From NCBI RefSeq assembly GCF_014199985.1, contig NZ_JACHOS010000017.1, positions 1-64,000 on the forward strand: a stretch of DNA of 64,000 nucleotides, given 5' to 3'. This DNA is from Methylorubrum rhodesianum. GTDB taxonomy: Bacteria; Pseudomonadota; Alphaproteobacteria; Rhizobiales; Beijerinckiaceae. The notes under the pieces are model-generated. The model saw only the letters and a program-made list of their open reading frames with translations. It was not told the origin of the DNA and searched no databases. Of the stretch, positions 1 through 9,987 are shown piece after piece (position 1 is the stretch's first letter; each line of letters begins with the position of its first letter). The translations under genes were made by a program, and so were the position numbers.

Positions 1-59
1 CATGGTCAGGGATCAAGCGCGCTTGCCTGGAGCGTGGACTGGAAGCGCTCTGGCGAACG

Positions 60-245
60 TTATAGCGGCAGGCCCGCGCCGACCTGACGCCGTGTCATCA
101 GCCCCGCCCGGTCCGCCGGCGCAGGGTCTTTTTGTTCAAGCGGCACCCCAAATGCCACCTCTAGAACGTAGAGCCCGATGGCAGACAGCGCGATGCCAAG
201 GAGGATGAGCATGACGATTTCGAGGAGGATCGCGAGCTTCTGCAT
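60..245 (-). CDS. Small single-pass membrane protein, hypothetical
   Basis: A 61-residue ORF with a hydrophobic stretch at about residues 5-30 that would make one transmembrane helix, followed by a short polar tail. No family is recognised. The ATG is at 243-245 on the minus strand; no strong Shine-Dalgarno sequence is seen. It stands alone among remnants. It could be a real small membrane protein or a chance hydrophobic frame. Confidence 0.4.
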   Translation of the reverse strand: MQKLAILLEIVMLILLGIALSAIGLYVLEVAFGVPLEQKDPAPADRAGLMTRRQVGAGLPL

Positions 246-410
246 GCCGGCCTATTGCCGGGATAGCGCCCGACAGGGATAGCCTTCTCCGCACAGGCTG
301 CTCGCGGGTCGAATGATCTCGGTGCATGGTCGGTTGGGGATGAAACCGTCTCCCCGGTCCGTCTGCCTCATGCCGCCCTCCAGCGGGTTTTGACTTACAT
401 GGCAGACTGA

Positions 411-441
411 CCCCGCCCGGCTCAGCCGCGGCGGGGTTTTT
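411..441 (+). terminator. Predicted Rho-independent terminator
   Basis: A 7-bp GC-only stem (CCCCGCC at 411-417 with GGCGGGG at 430-436) encloses a second small hairpin (CGGC/GCCG) and is followed directly by five T. The T tract lies downstream on the plus strand, so it would stop rightward transcription. No plus-strand protein gene is visible upstream inside the window. Confidence 0.6.
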
Positions 442-571
442 CGTTTCAATCTCCCCGCGCCGCCGCGAGCATCCGCTTCCGCACCTTGGCCATGCAGTCA
501 TCATCGCTGGTGCCTGTCGCCATGCCTCTGTCCTCGCTCAAGGATGCGCCTATCCCTCGGATGTCTATAGG

Positions 572-778
572 TCAGTGGCGGTCGGGCTTATTACTCTGTA
601 CTTCTTCCGCCTCACCCTCATTCGCAAGTCGGTCTTCGAGAATGCTCGCGTTCTGCTCAAATTCGTCAGCCATGCTGCGAAGTTTTGAAGCAACCGGATT
701 TCGTTGGTTGGATAGAGTATCTGCCAACTCCCGGCAGAGCTCGGCCTTTGCTCGAAAATAAGCCGCGAGGATCTTCAT
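572..778 (-). CDS. Small helical protein, hypothetical
   Basis: A 68-residue protein starting at the internal ATG (776-778), where the N-terminus becomes protein-like (MKILAAYFRAKAELCREL). It is charged, predicted helical and without membrane segments. The AxxYRxKAxxCRxLA-like opening resembles the many short alphaproteobacterial helical hypotheticals of about 60-90 residues. An upstream in-frame start would give 86 residues but adds an unconvincing leader. No function is assigned. Confidence 0.5.
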   Translation of the reverse strand: MKILAAYFRAKAELCRELADTLSNQRNPVASKLRSMADEFEQNASILEDRLANEGEAEEVQSNKPDRH

Positions 779-903
779 ATCGCTTAAATGCCGACACTGG
801 CGGCAAATGCGAGTCACAAGATTGCGTAGCACCGTCTAGGTCCAGCAGTCGGACCAAAATAATGCAGCCCCTGCCGTGCGCTGGCGGATCCCCCGGCGCT
901 TGG

Positions 904-1143
904 TCAGCGCACCTGGATCTCGCGCTCGCCGACGATGATCTTCGCCGCCTCTGTCGGATGCCGCTCGACGATCCGCTTGATCCCGTAGGGCCGCAGCTTG
1001 TCCCAAGCCGCGTCGCTGCCCAACATCAAGGTGGACACGCTGACCCCGAACCGGGCTGCCGCCTGATGACAGGACGCGCCCTCCGAAACAGCAGAGACGA
1101 CACGCTGGCGAAGATCGACGGACAAGTGTGAAGGCATCGGCAT
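904..1143 (-). pseudogene. IS630-family transposase N-terminal fragment
   Basis: The first 37 or so residues (LSVDLRQRVVSAVSEGAS, then QAAARFGVSVS) match the N-terminal helix-turn-helix of IS630-family transposases. The usual continuation and the DDE catalytic core are missing. After about residue 38 the sequence no longer resembles IS630 and may be foreign sequence read through a junction. Non-functional remnant. Confidence 0.65.
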
Positions 1144-1205
1144 CCTCCTTCACCCCTCAACGTCCCGACTCTCCAACCGTCCCAAACCGCTCGGGCACGG
1201 CTCTA

Positions 1206-1240
1206 GGGGTCAGGAGTTCGCACGTCGGTTGTTCGGCTGT
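1206..1240. repeat. 35-bp dispersed repeat, copy 1
   Basis: About 30 of 35 bases match a stretch at 49341-49375 in the same orientation; the shared core is GTCAGGAGTTCGCACG. Both copies lie outside recognisable genes. Its nature is unknown; it may be the edge of a lost mobile element or a short intergenic repeat. Confidence 0.45.
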
Positions 1241-1354
1241 GCGCCATGAGCAGACATCAGTTCGTTGCCCGAAACCGGACTTTCGGCTTCGCGCCCAACC
1301 CGGTCGTCTGTCGAGGTTCGGCGGCATCTCCGAAGCGGACGTGATAGGTGCCGC

Positions 1355-1528
1355 CCGGCTACCCAGCCCAGGATCAAGGTCTTCCTCACGACAGGCTACG
1401 CCGAAGCCTCGCCGGAAGGGAGCGACGCCAGCGGCACCGAGTTCGAAATCATCAACAAGCCCTACAAGCGCTTGGAACTCGTCCGCAGGGTCAGATCCTT
1501 GATCGACGCACCGATGGGCGTCGGTTAG
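1355..1528 (+). pseudogene. Response-regulator receiver domain, C-terminal fragment
   Basis: The translation reads RIKVFLTTGYAEAS, then EIINKPYKRLELVRRVRSLID. This is the beta4-alpha4 and KP(Y)-alpha5 end of a CheY-type receiver, with the conserved Lys-Pro present. The phospho-acceptor half is absent. The style (TTGYA...KPYxxxEL) is that of receivers at the end of hybrid PAS/HWE histidine kinases. The frame opens upstream into unrelated sequence, so this is a remnant. Confidence 0.6.
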
Positions 1529-1822
1529 GGCGGCGCCAAGCACGTCGCCGACAAGGTCACCGGCAAGGCTTGGTCCCGTCGCCCGGTTATGCGGCCGTTC
1601 CCAGGCATTCGCCGTCGTGCCGACGGCTGCAATCGGGCGCTCCTGTCGAGAAACGGGCCGCAGGCGGGCGCAGGTGCCGGCGGACCGATATCGCTAAATT
1701 CCCATTCATACAGGAACGGGCCGACCTCGGCCGCCTTGCCGTAATCCATTGAGACGGCAAAGGATGTCCAAGGCGATGAAGCGAGCGATGCTAGCGTTTT
1801 TCGCCGTCGCGTCCGCTCGCTC

Positions 1823-2265
1823 CGGGTCCTGACGCTGATCGACGAGCACAACCGGGCGTGCCTGGCGCTGAAGTTGGCCCGGCGCATCAACAGCGTGGGC
1901 GTGATCGAGGCCTTGGCGGAGGCGATGTGTATGATCTCCACGGCGTTGCGCAAATGGGTCGCCAAAGCCGGCTCGCAGATCCAGTATATCGCTCCATGAT
2001 CGCCGTGGGAGAACGGCTATTGCGAGAGCTTCAATGGCAAACTGAAGGACGAGTGCCTGCGCCAGGAGATCTTCTACTCGCTGAAAGAGGCGCAGATTGT
2101 GATCGGTCTTTGGCAAACTACCTACAACCGCGTCCGGCCGCACTCGTCACTCGGCTACCGACCGCCCGCGCCCGTCAGTTACCCGGATCTGGCCTTCCGG
2201 CTACCCATGGGCGCGACCATGCAGTAACATCGCAACTGGCCCGGTCCAAAATATCGTTCAGGTCA
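1823..2265 (+). mobile_element. Decayed IS3-family element, orfB 3' part and right end
   Basis: Integrase-core pieces can be read in successive frames: RVLTLIDEHNRACLALKLAR, then RKWVAKAGSQIQYIAP, then ENGYCESFNGKLKDECL (with the catalytic-region Glu) through YNRVRPHSSLGYRPP to a stop at 2227. The stretch that should hold the middle Asp (DNGPEF) is deleted and the reading frame is broken. The right terminus ends GGTCA at 2265 and matches the terminus of the inverted copy at 29349-29760. orfA is missing. Confidence 0.75.
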
Positions 2266-2406
2266 CGAGACGCAGAAAGTTTTCAGCTTCGGCTGTGAAG
2301 ATCGTCAGACCTGACCGCGCAAAATTGGTTAAGATCCAAACCGCGGAGCTTGCCGGAAGCGCTGCCCCAAAGCCGGTCTATCGTCCGACGAGACGAGGTC
2401 GCGACC

Positions 2407-5400
2407 ATGAATAACGCCAGAGCGTTTGGCGGGCTCGAGGAGGACCGGAAGGGCTCGGATCCGGCGGTCGCCACGGTGGCCGCTACGAAGGCCTCCGGCA
2501 CCCCGCCAGAGCGAATCGCCCGCGCGATCGACGCCGCCCCGTCCATGGCGCTGCCGAAGGGCGGCGGAGCCATCCGGCCGATCGGCGAGAAGATCCAGAT
2601 CAATGCCGCGACCGGAACGGCCGGCTTCACGATCCCGCTACCGCTGTCGCCGGGGCGTCCGGGTGAGACTCCGACGTTGACGGTTGCGTATGACAGCGGC
2701 GCCGGCCTCGGACCGTTCGGGATCGGCTGGCGCCTGGATCTACCTTCCATTACGCGGCGCACCGACCGCGGGCTGCCGCTTTATTTGGACCGGCAAGACA
2801 GTGACGCCTTCGTGCTGTCGGGGCACGAGGATCTCGTCGCACTCGAAGGCGGCGACACGCCGCGCGACGGATTTCAGGTGCGGCGCTACGCGCCGCGCAT
2901 CGAAGGCGCCTTCGCGCGTATCGAGCGTTGGACGCCCGCCGACGGCCCGGCGCACTGGCGCAGCATCAGCGCCAACAACGTCGTGACGCTCTATGGAGCG
3001 CGGCCGGACAGCCGCATCGCCGATCCGGCCGACCCCTCACGGGTGTTCAGCTGGCTGGCCGACGAGATCGTACTGCCCACCGGCGGGTGCACGCTGATCG
3101 ACTACATGCGCGACGCCGGGGGCGACCGCCCAGGCTTCGCCAATCCGCAACGCCTGCCCAAGCGCATCCGCTACGGCGCAGCCGCGCCTAAGGACCACAA
3201 CGGCTACGACCGTTTCCTGTTCGAGCTCGCCTTCGACTATGGCGACCACGCCGGCGGCCCCGCCGGGGCGCTGCCGGGCCGCGAGCCGACCGGCGCACCG
3301 GCGCTGCGGCCGGACGCCTTCTCGGTCCGCCGCGCCGGATTCGAGATCCGCACCACGGCACTGTGCGAGCGGGTGCTGCTGTTCCACCGCCTGCCGGATG
3401 GGCGCGACCAGGATGCCCTGCTCACCCGCTCGTTGAGTTTCGCGTATGCGCGCAACCCCGCGGCGTCGCGGCTCGTCGGCGCTTCTCTCACCGGCCACGC
3501 GATCACGTCGGCGGGCGTCGTGGTGGCGCAGAGCGGGCCGCCGGCAAGCTTCACCTATCAGGGCTTGCCGGACAGGCCCGAGCCGCAGATCTTTGCGCCG
3601 GGCGTCCTGACGCCGGACGAGGCCGGTCTCGTCGAACTGCCAGCCGGCTTCGCGGCCGACGACGTCGCGTGGGTCGACCTCGCTGGTGACGGCGCGGCCG
3701 GAGCGCTGATCGAAACCGGGGTCGGCTGGCTGTTCAAGCCGAACCTGTCGCCGCTCGCCACCGCGGACGTGCCCGCCGCCCGCCTGGGCGGCGCTGTGCC
3801 CGTGGCTGAGCATCCGGCCGGCGGGCGCGGCGATGGGCTGCGTCTGGAGGACATTGACGGCGACGGCCTGATTGAGGCTGTTCGGATGACGGGCCCAGAC
3901 CCCGGCGTCTGGGCCCGGCGCGAGGATGGCGGCTGGGAGACGTTCCGGCCCTTCGCGGGGCTGCCGCAGATCGACTGGGCGAGCCCGGATTTGCGCCTGC
4001 TCGACCTCACGGGCGACGGCCGGGCCGATCTCACGGTGGCTGAGGACGAGCGCCTCGCCTGGCACGCCTCGCACGGGATGGACGGCTTTGGCGCGCTCGC
4101 CTGGGCGCGGCTGGCGGACGGCGACGCGGCGGGCCCGCGCGAGGCGTTGCGCGACGCTACCGGCTCGGTGTTCGTGGCCGACATGACGGGCGATGGCCTT
4201 GCCGATATCGTCCGCGTCGAGGCCCGTGTGGTGTCGTACTGGCCCAATCTCGGCTATGGCCGCTTTGGCGAGCGCATAGTTATGGCGGACTCGCCGCGGC
4301 TGGACGCGGACGGTCCGTTCGATCCGGAGCGCGTGCGGCTGGCCGACACCGACGGTTCGGGCGTCGCTGACATCGTGTATCTGGGCGAGACCGCCTGGAC
4401 GACCCATCGCAACTACGTCGGAAACAGCTTCGCGCCGCCGCAGCGCTGGACCACGCCACCGCCGCTCGACGTTCTGTCGCGCGTCCAGGCCTTCGACCTA
4501 CTCGGCAACGGCACGGCCTGCCTCGTCTGGTCGAGCCGCGATCCGGCCCGGGCGGGCGCGCAGCTGCGCTATCTGCCGCTAGCGGGCGGCCGCAAACCGC
4601 ATTTGCTGACGCAGGTCGACAACGGCCTCGGCCTCGTCACCCGCCTCAGCTACGCGCCGTCCACCGCCTTCGCGATCCGCGACCGGCTGGCCGGCCGGCC
4701 GTGGGCCACGCGGCTACCGTTCCCGGTCCAGGTAGTGGAGCGCGTAGAGACTGAGGATCGCGTCGCCGGCCGCGCTCTGGTGTCGCGCTACGCCTACCAC
4801 CACGGCTTCTACGATGGCCACGAGCGCGAATATCACGGCTTCGGCTTCGTGGAGCAATTCGACTCCGAGAGCTTCGGCGCGCCGCTTGTGCCGGCCGCCA
4901 ACGGGGACGAGGCATATCGCCGGCCGCCCGTGCGAGTGCGCCGCTGGTTCCACACCGGTCGCTCGTCGCCGGACGGGAGCGTTTCACCGTTCTATGCGGC
5001 CGATTTCTTCGGCGCCGGCGCGGGGCCGGGGCGGCAGCGCGATCTCTCGGCCCGCCTCTTTGTCGCGGACGCCGCATTGCCGCCGGATCTGTCGGCCGCC
5101 GACTTGCGCGACGCCTGCCGGGCCCTCAAGGGCGCGCTGCTGCGCGAAGAGATCGCGGACGACCCTGGCGGCTCCGACATGGAGCCAATCCCCTATTCGA
5201 TCACGGTGCATGGCCACGAGGTGGTGGTCCGCCAGCCCAGGCGCGGCGACCAGCCCGCGATCATGCAGCCGCTGGAGCGCGAGAGCCTCAGCGTCGCACT
5301 GGAGCGCAGCCTCGACGCCCCCCGGGTCGGCCAGAGCTTCGTGCTGGAGCGCGGGCCGCAGGGCCAGCCGATCGCGACCCTGTCGGTCGCGCATGGCGGC

Positions 5401-8400
5401 CCGGCGCCGCCCTTCCCGGGCGAGGCTGCCCAGTCGGTCACGCGCACGCATGCGGAGCTCGAACGTATCGGCCTCACCAACATGGTCGACCTGCCCGACG
5501 CTCTGCGCCTGCCGGCGACGGCCGAATCGTACCACCATGCGATGGCGGGCGCGGCCCTCCAGGCGCCCTGGCCGCTGCGCCTCGCGGACGTCCGGACCCT
5601 CGTCGAACGGGCCCAGGACGCCGATGCGCTCGACCCGGCGGCGGAGCCCTGCGGGCGGGTGCTGACGGGCCGCACGCGCAATCTCTATCGCCGCGACGAT
5701 CTCAAGGGGCCCCTGCCTCCTGGCGTGCAGGAGCCGCTCGGGCTGCCCTTCGAGAGCCAGCAACTGGCCTTCACGCCGGCGTTGCGCGCTGCCTGCCTCG
5801 GCGCGGACGGTCCGGACGACGCCGCCATCGCGCAGGCCGGCTATCGCGACCTCGAAGGCGATGGCGGGCTCTGGGTCCCGGGGGGCCGCAGCTTCTTCCT
5901 GCGCGGTGGGCTTGCTCCCGACCAGGCAGCCGACGCGGCCGAGCGGGCCGTCCGCGCCCAGGCAGAGCAGAACGAGGCCCGGGCGCATTTTTATCTGCCC
6001 CGCACGCTGCGCGACGCCTTCGGCGGGGCAGCGCACGTCGATTATCGCCTCGACCTGTTCCCCGCGGCCGGCGAGGATCGGGTCGGCAACGTCTCCACCG
6101 CCGAGCATGACGCTCGGACGCTGCAGCCCGTCGTGGTCACCGATCCCAATCTCAACCGCAGCTTCGCGGCTTACGACGCCATGGGCGGGCTCGCGGCCGT
6201 GTCGCTGGCCGGCAAGGCCGAGGCGGCGGAGGCTGGCACGCCCGAGGGCGACCTGCCGCCGGACGCCGACGCCGTGCTAGCGCTGACCGACGTCGACGCC
6301 CTGTTGGAGGCACTGTCGGACCCGGCCCGGGGCCTGCAGGCGGCCGCCTCCGCGCTGGGGCGCGCCACCACTCGCACGCTCGGCGATCCGACCCGCTATC
6401 ACCGCACCGGACGCCCCTGCGCGGCCGTCATGCTGGCGCGCGAGACGCATGCGGCCGATCTCGCGCCCGGGGCCAGCACGCGCATCGGCGTGTCGATCAC
6501 CTATCTGGACGGCGCCGGGCAGCCGCTGCAGACCAAGACGCTGGTCGACCCCGGTCCGCTGCAGCCAGGAGGTCCCGACCTGCCGGTGCGCTGGATCGCG
6601 AGCAGTTGGACCATCCACGACCACAAAGGCGCCCCGGTCCGGGCCTTCGAGCCGTTCTTTTCGGCCTCGCCGGCGTTCGAGCCGAATGTGCGGGCGGGCG
6701 TGAGCACGATCTCGTTCTACGACCCACTGGGGCGTCCTGTGGGAGCTCTGCACCCGGACGGTGCGATTGAGAAGACGCGCGTCACACCGTGGACCAGCAC
6801 GGTATGGGACGCCAACGACACGGCCCTGATCACCGACCATGCGGCCGATCCCGATCTCGGGCCTTTCATCCGCCGCCTGCCGGCCGCGGACCGCCCGGTC
6901 GCGTGGTCGGCCCAGCGCACCGCCGGCCTAAAGGGCGAAGCGGGTCGACGGGCCGCCGCGGCGGCCGCCATCCACGCCGAGACGCCGGGCCGCACCTATA
7001 CGGACGCGCTCGGGAGGCCCGTCTTGGTGGTGGCGGACGGCGGCGGCGAACTCGCCGTCACAGCGACGCTGTACGACGATCGCGGCCACCCCGCCGTAGT
7101 GATCGACGCGCTGGGACGCGCCTGCGCGCGCAATCACCACGACCTGCTCGGGCGTCCCATTCGGCGCCACAGCATGGAGGCGGGGCTGCGGGTCGGGTTG
7201 CCGGCCATCGACGATAACCCGGCCTGGGCGCGCGACTCGCGCGGGCATGTGGCGCGCCATCGCCACGACGCGGCCCGGCGCCTCGTCGCGGTCACAGTGG
7301 AGGACGCGACCGGCGCGCATCTGCGCCAAAAGGTCGTCTACGGCGAGGCGCTGGGCGCGGCGCTCAACCATCGCGGCCGCGTGCACCAGACCTTCGACGG
7401 CGCCGGGGTGGCGGCCGTGGAGGCCTACGACTTCAAGGGCGCCCCCCGCCTGTCGACGCGCCGCTTCGTCCGCGACGCGCAGGGCCAGCCGGACTGGAAC
7501 ACCGCGCCGCCGCTCGCGGACGAGCAGTTCTCCAGCCGGGCGTGGGCCGACGCACTGGGCCGGCCCGTGCAGACCACCACGCCGCTGTCCAGCCGGCCCG
7601 GCGCATTTGCAGGCGCGATCCGGCCGTCTTACGACCATGCCGGCCGCGTCGCCGCCGTGGACGTCTGGCTCGATTTGCCGGCCGCGCCGGACGCGCCGCT
7701 GGACACCGCCACTGCAACGCGCCGGGCCGTGCGCGCCGTGGAGCACGACGCCAAGGGGCGGCGCACCCGCGTGCTCTACGGCAACGGCGTGGAGACCCGT
7801 CACAGCTTCGACCCCGTGGACCAGCGCCTCACGGCAATCCGCACCACGCGCGGGGCTGGCTTCCCAGCCGATGCGCCAGGCGACGTTCAGAACTTCGCCT
7901 ACACGTATGACGCGGTCGGCAACATCATTGAGATCGCGGATGCGGCGCAGCAGCCGGTGTTCTTCCGCAACCAGGTCTGCCAGGCCGATCGGCGCTATCT
8001 CTACGATCCGTTCTCCCGGCTGATCGAGGCGCGGGGGCGCGAGCATCGCGGCCAGGGCGGCGCGGCGCCGCCGACATGGGACGACATTGAGCGGCAGGCT
8101 GCGCACCCGGAAGACGGGACCGCGATGCGAACGTATGTGGAATCCTACGTCTACGACCTCGTCGGCAACCTGAAACAGATGCGCCATGTGGCGGACGGCG
8201 GCGACTGGACGCGCCTCTACGCCTACGAGGAGCCGAGCCTCCTCGGGGAGGGCGTCTCCAACCGGCTGAGCCATGTCGAGCTCGGCGGCCAGCGCGACAG
8301 CTTCGACTACGACCCCCACGGCAACGTCACCCGCACCGGCCGGCTCGCCGCGCTCGTGTGGGACGACGCCGACCGGCTCGCCTCGGTCGATCTCGGTGGC

Positions 8401-9987
8401 GGCGGCAGGGCCGATTACCAGTACGACGGCTCCGGCCAGCGCGTGCGCAAGCGCATCGTCCGCACAGGCGCGGGCGGCGTCGCGGCCGGCTCCGAGGAGC
8501 GCTTCTACCTCGGCGGCTTCGAGATCTGCCGCGAGGTCGACGCCAGTGGCGCGCTGACGCGCGAGCGCGAATACCTGCAGGTGGCAGACGGCCAGAAGGT
8601 GTTTCTCGACATTGAGACCCGCACCCGCGGCGTCGGCGGCCCGGCGCGCCTATGGCGCCATCGCTTCGACGACCATCTCGGCTCATCCGCGCTGGAGCTC
8701 GACGAGACGGCCGCCATCCTGTCCTACGAGGAATACCACCCCTACGGCTCCACGGCCTACCAGGGTGTGCAGGCCAACCTGGACGCGCCCAAGCGCTACC
8801 GGTTCACCGGCAAGGAGCGGGACGGCGAAACGGGTTTCACCTATCACGGCGCACGGTACTACGCGCCCTGGCTGGGCCGGTGGATGGCGTGCGATCCGGC
8901 CGGGTTCGTGGATGGGCCGAATTTGTACGCGTATGTATCGGGTAATCCGGTCCGCCTGCTGGATTCATCAGGCCGAGAGGGAGAAGAACCGAAGCTCATG
9001 GGAGCTTGGGAATACGGAAAAGCCATCGCCAATAAGGCAGGTCTCGGGAAGAACATCCAGGGCGATCATCCGATTCAGGTCGCGCTCCGAAAACTAGAGA
9101 CACTCGGAGAATACAATCGAAATCTATCGAAGGCCGAACATGAATTCGTCGTACTCGCAGAAACCGGAAAGGGTTTATTCCATACGGAATTAGGTAAATT
9201 ACAGTATGACATCGCCCTCAGAAAGATCGCTGGAGATTTGTATCTCGGCCTCAAAAGCACCGCAGAAGGATATGCCGAGGCACGAGGCGAATCGATCGTC
9301 TTTCCAAAACCTGACCCCAAGTTGATCCTCTCGGAAAGCCAGCTCATCGAGGAGACCAGGGCTGCCTACGCGGCGGCTGCAAAAGCCACAGGCGCAACGG
9401 TTGATGCGGCGGCGCTCGATAAAGCGATCTTAAGTCATATGGGAACGCTCTTCACCACCGGCGGTAATGTGGGCCAGAAACTCGAAGCAGCCCCCTCGTT
9501 GGTGAAGGTCATCGACATGCTTGGAGGGATGAGCCGGTTCGCCAAAGCGATGGACATGATCGCTCCAGCATTGGCGGCGGCAAAACCGATTCTCAAAGTT
9601 GCGGGGCCGGTCGGGATCGTGGTTGGAGGCCTGATGATCGCCAAGGAGGCGCACGCGGCGGGTACGGCCCCGACCGCATCAGACGCCGCGATCCACACGC
9701 TCGATATGATCAAAGAGGGCATGTATCTCGGATCCATGCGGATGCCGCACCTCTTGATTCCGGCGCTCGCGATGAGCGCTACAGAGTATGCGGATCAAAA
9801 GATCGGGTTCACCGATCAGGCCGCGAAGGACGCTCACGCGATCGCCGACAAGGTCACGGCAATTTCGGGCAATTCAACTCTCGGCGAAGCCGCAGGTCTG
9901 ACGGCCGCGGTTGGGCTGAGTTGGACCTACGCACTCACGCCTCAGGGCTGGGCCCGCATGGCGGCGGCGAAATTACAAAGGAAGTGA
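2407..9987 (+). CDS. Tc toxin TcB-TcC fusion (SpvB/TcdB + Rhs core + variable tip)
   Basis: A 2526-residue toxin cocoon subunit. The ATG at 2407 is preferred over the in-frame TTG at 2350 because GAGG lies 8 bases upstream. Domain order: a short disordered leader; SpvB domain from about residue 50 (KGGGAIRPIGEK, then YDSGAGLGPFGIGWRL); a beta-propeller with four FG-GAP-like repeats (IDGDG, LTGDGRADL, MTGDGLADI, TDGSGVADI); the TcdB middle region (GFYDGHEREYHGFGFVEQFD); then a long RHS/YD-repeat barrel. The Rhs core ends with YHGARYYAPWLGRWMACDP and VDGPNLYAYVSGNP, keeping the two Asp regions linked to self-cleavage in TcC proteins. The last 336 residues are the variable tip. In known Tc systems TcB and TcC form a hollow shell that holds the cleaved tip and docks on TcA; here they are one polypeptide. 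The tcA gene follows 53 bp downstream on the same strand, reversing the usual A-B-C order. Confidence 0.9.
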   Translation: MNNARAFGGLEEDRKGSDPAVATVAATKASGTPPERIARAIDAAPSMALPKGGGAIRPIGEKIQINAATGTAGFTIPLPLSPGRPGETPTLTVAYDSGAGLGPFGIGWRLDLPSITRRTDRGLPLYLDRQDSDAFVLSGHEDLVALEGGDTPRDGFQVRRYAPRIEGAFARIERWTPADGPAHWRSISANNVVTLYGARPDSRIADPADPSRVFSWLADEIVLPTGGCTLIDYMRDAGGDRPGFANPQRLPKRIRYGAAAPKDHNGYDRFLFELAFDYGDHAGGPAGALPGREPTGAPALRPDAFSVRRAGFEIRTTALCERVLLFHRLPDGRDQDALLTRSLSFAYARNPAASRLVGASLTGHAITSAGVVVAQSGPPASFTYQGLPDRPEPQIFAPGVLTPDEAGLVELPAGFAADDVAWVDLAGDGAAGALIETGVGWLFKPNLSPLATADVPAARLGGAVPVAEHPAGGRGDGLRLEDIDGDGLIEAVRMTGPDPGVWARREDGGWETFRPFAGLPQIDWASPDLRLLDLTGDGRADLTVAEDERLAWHASHGMDGFGALAWARLADGDAAGPREALRDATGSVFVADMTGDGLADIVRVEARVVSYWPNLGYGRFGERIVMADSPRLDADGPFDPERVRLADTDGSGVADIVYLGETAWTTHRNYVGNSFAPPQRWTTPPPLDVLSRVQAFDLLGNGTACLVWSSRDPARAGAQLRYLPLAGGRKPHLLTQVDNGLGLVTRLSYAPSTAFAIRDRLAGRPWATRLPFPVQVVERVETEDRVAGRALVSRYAYHHGFYDGHEREYHGFGFVEQFDSESFGAPLVPAANGDEAYRRPPVRVRRWFHTGRSSPDGSVSPFYAADFFGAGAGPGRQRDLSARLFVADAALPPDLSAADLRDACRALKGALLREEIADDPGGSDMEPIPYSITVHGHEVVVRQPRRGDQPAIMQPLERESLSVALERSLDAPRVGQSFVLERGPQGQPIATLSVAHGGPAPPFPGEAAQSVTRTHAELERIGLTNMVDLPDALRLPATAESYHHAMAGAALQAPWPLRLADVRTLVERAQDADALDPAAEPCGRVLTGRTRNLYRRDDLKGPLPPGVQEPLGLPFESQQLAFTPALRAACLGADGPDDAAIAQAGYRDLEGDGGLWVPGGRSFFLRGGLAPDQAADAAERAVRAQAEQNEARAHFYLPRTLRDAFGGAAHVDYRLDLFPAAGEDRVGNVSTAEHDARTLQPVVVTDPNLNRSFAAYDAMGGLAAVSLAGKAEAAEAGTPEGDLPPDADAVLALTDVDALLEALSDPARGLQAAASALGRATTRTLGDPTRYHRTGRPCAAVMLARETHAADLAPGASTRIGVSITYLDGAGQPLQTKTLVDPGPLQPGGPDLPVRWIASSWTIHDHKGAPVRAFEPFFSASPAFEPNVRAGVSTISFYDPLGRPVGALHPDGAIEKTRVTPWTSTVWDANDTALITDHAADPDLGPFIRRLPAADRPVAWSAQRTAGLKGEAGRRAAAAAAIHAETPGRTYTDALGRPVLVVADGGGELAVTATLYDDRGHPAVVIDALGRACARNHHDLLGRPIRRHSMEAGLRVGLPAIDDNPAWARDSRGHVARHRHDAARRLVAVTVEDATGAHLRQKVVYGEALGAALNHRGRVHQTFDGAGVAAVEAYDFKGAPRLSTRRFVRDAQGQPDWNTAPPLADEQFSSRAWADALGRPVQTTTPLSSRPGAFAGAIRPSYDHAGRVAAVDVWLDLPAAPDAPLDTATATRRAVRAVEHDAKGRRTRVLYGNGVETRHSFDPVDQRLTAIRTTRGAGFPADAPGDVQNFAYTYDAVGNIIEIADAAQQPVFFRNQVCQADRRYLYDPFSRLIEARGREHRGQGGAAPPTWDDIERQAAHPEDGTAMRTYVESYVYDLVGNLKQMRHVADGGDWTRLYAYEEPSLLGEGVSNRLSHVELGGQRDSFDYDPHGNVTRTGRLAALVWDDADRLASVDLGGGGRADYQYDGSGQRVRKRIVRTGAGGVAAGSEERFYLGGFEICREVDASGALTREREYLQVADGQKVFLDIETRTRGVGGPARLWRHRFDDHLGSSALELDETAAILSYEEYHPYGSTAYQGVQANLDAPKRYRFTGKERDGETGFTYHGARYYAPWLGRWMACDPAGFVDGPNLYAYVSGNPVRLLDSSGREGEEPKLMGAWEYGKAIANKAGLGKNIQGDHPIQVALRKLETLGEYNRNLSKAEHEFVVLAETGKGLFHTELGKLQYDIALRKIAGDLYLGLKSTAEGYAEARGESIVFPKPDPKLILSESQLIEETRAAYAAAAKATGATVDAAALDKAILSHMGTLFTTGGNVGQKLEAAPSLVKVIDMLGGMSRFAKAMDMIAPALAAAKPILKVAGPVGIVVGGLMIAKEAHAAGTAPTASDAAIHTLDMIKEGMYLGSMRMPHLLIPALAMSATEYADQKIGFTDQAAKDAHAIADKVTAISGNSTLGEAAGLTAAVGLSWTYALTPQGWARMAAAKLQRK
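8977..9984 (+). other. Hypervariable C-terminal toxin tip of the TcB-TcC fusion
   Basis: This segment begins right after the Rhs core ends (LDSSGR) and encodes residues about 2191-2526. GC content drops clearly from the roughly 70% core and AT-ending codons become common. The first third has a His/Glu-rich patch (GDHPIQVALR, EHEFVVLAETG, GLFHTELGKLQ) that could be a metal or nuclease site. The middle has a long glycine/alanine hydrophobic stretch (VAGPVGIVVGGLMIAKEAHA) that could insert in membranes. No known toxin family is recognised. By analogy with other Rhs/TcC proteins this is the cleaved effector, but its activity is unknown. Confidence 0.7.

Noticed and set aside
3037..4407. Long antisense frames under the Tc toxin genes
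   Set aside because: They are shadows of strong coding frames, with no family resemblance and no ribosome sites.
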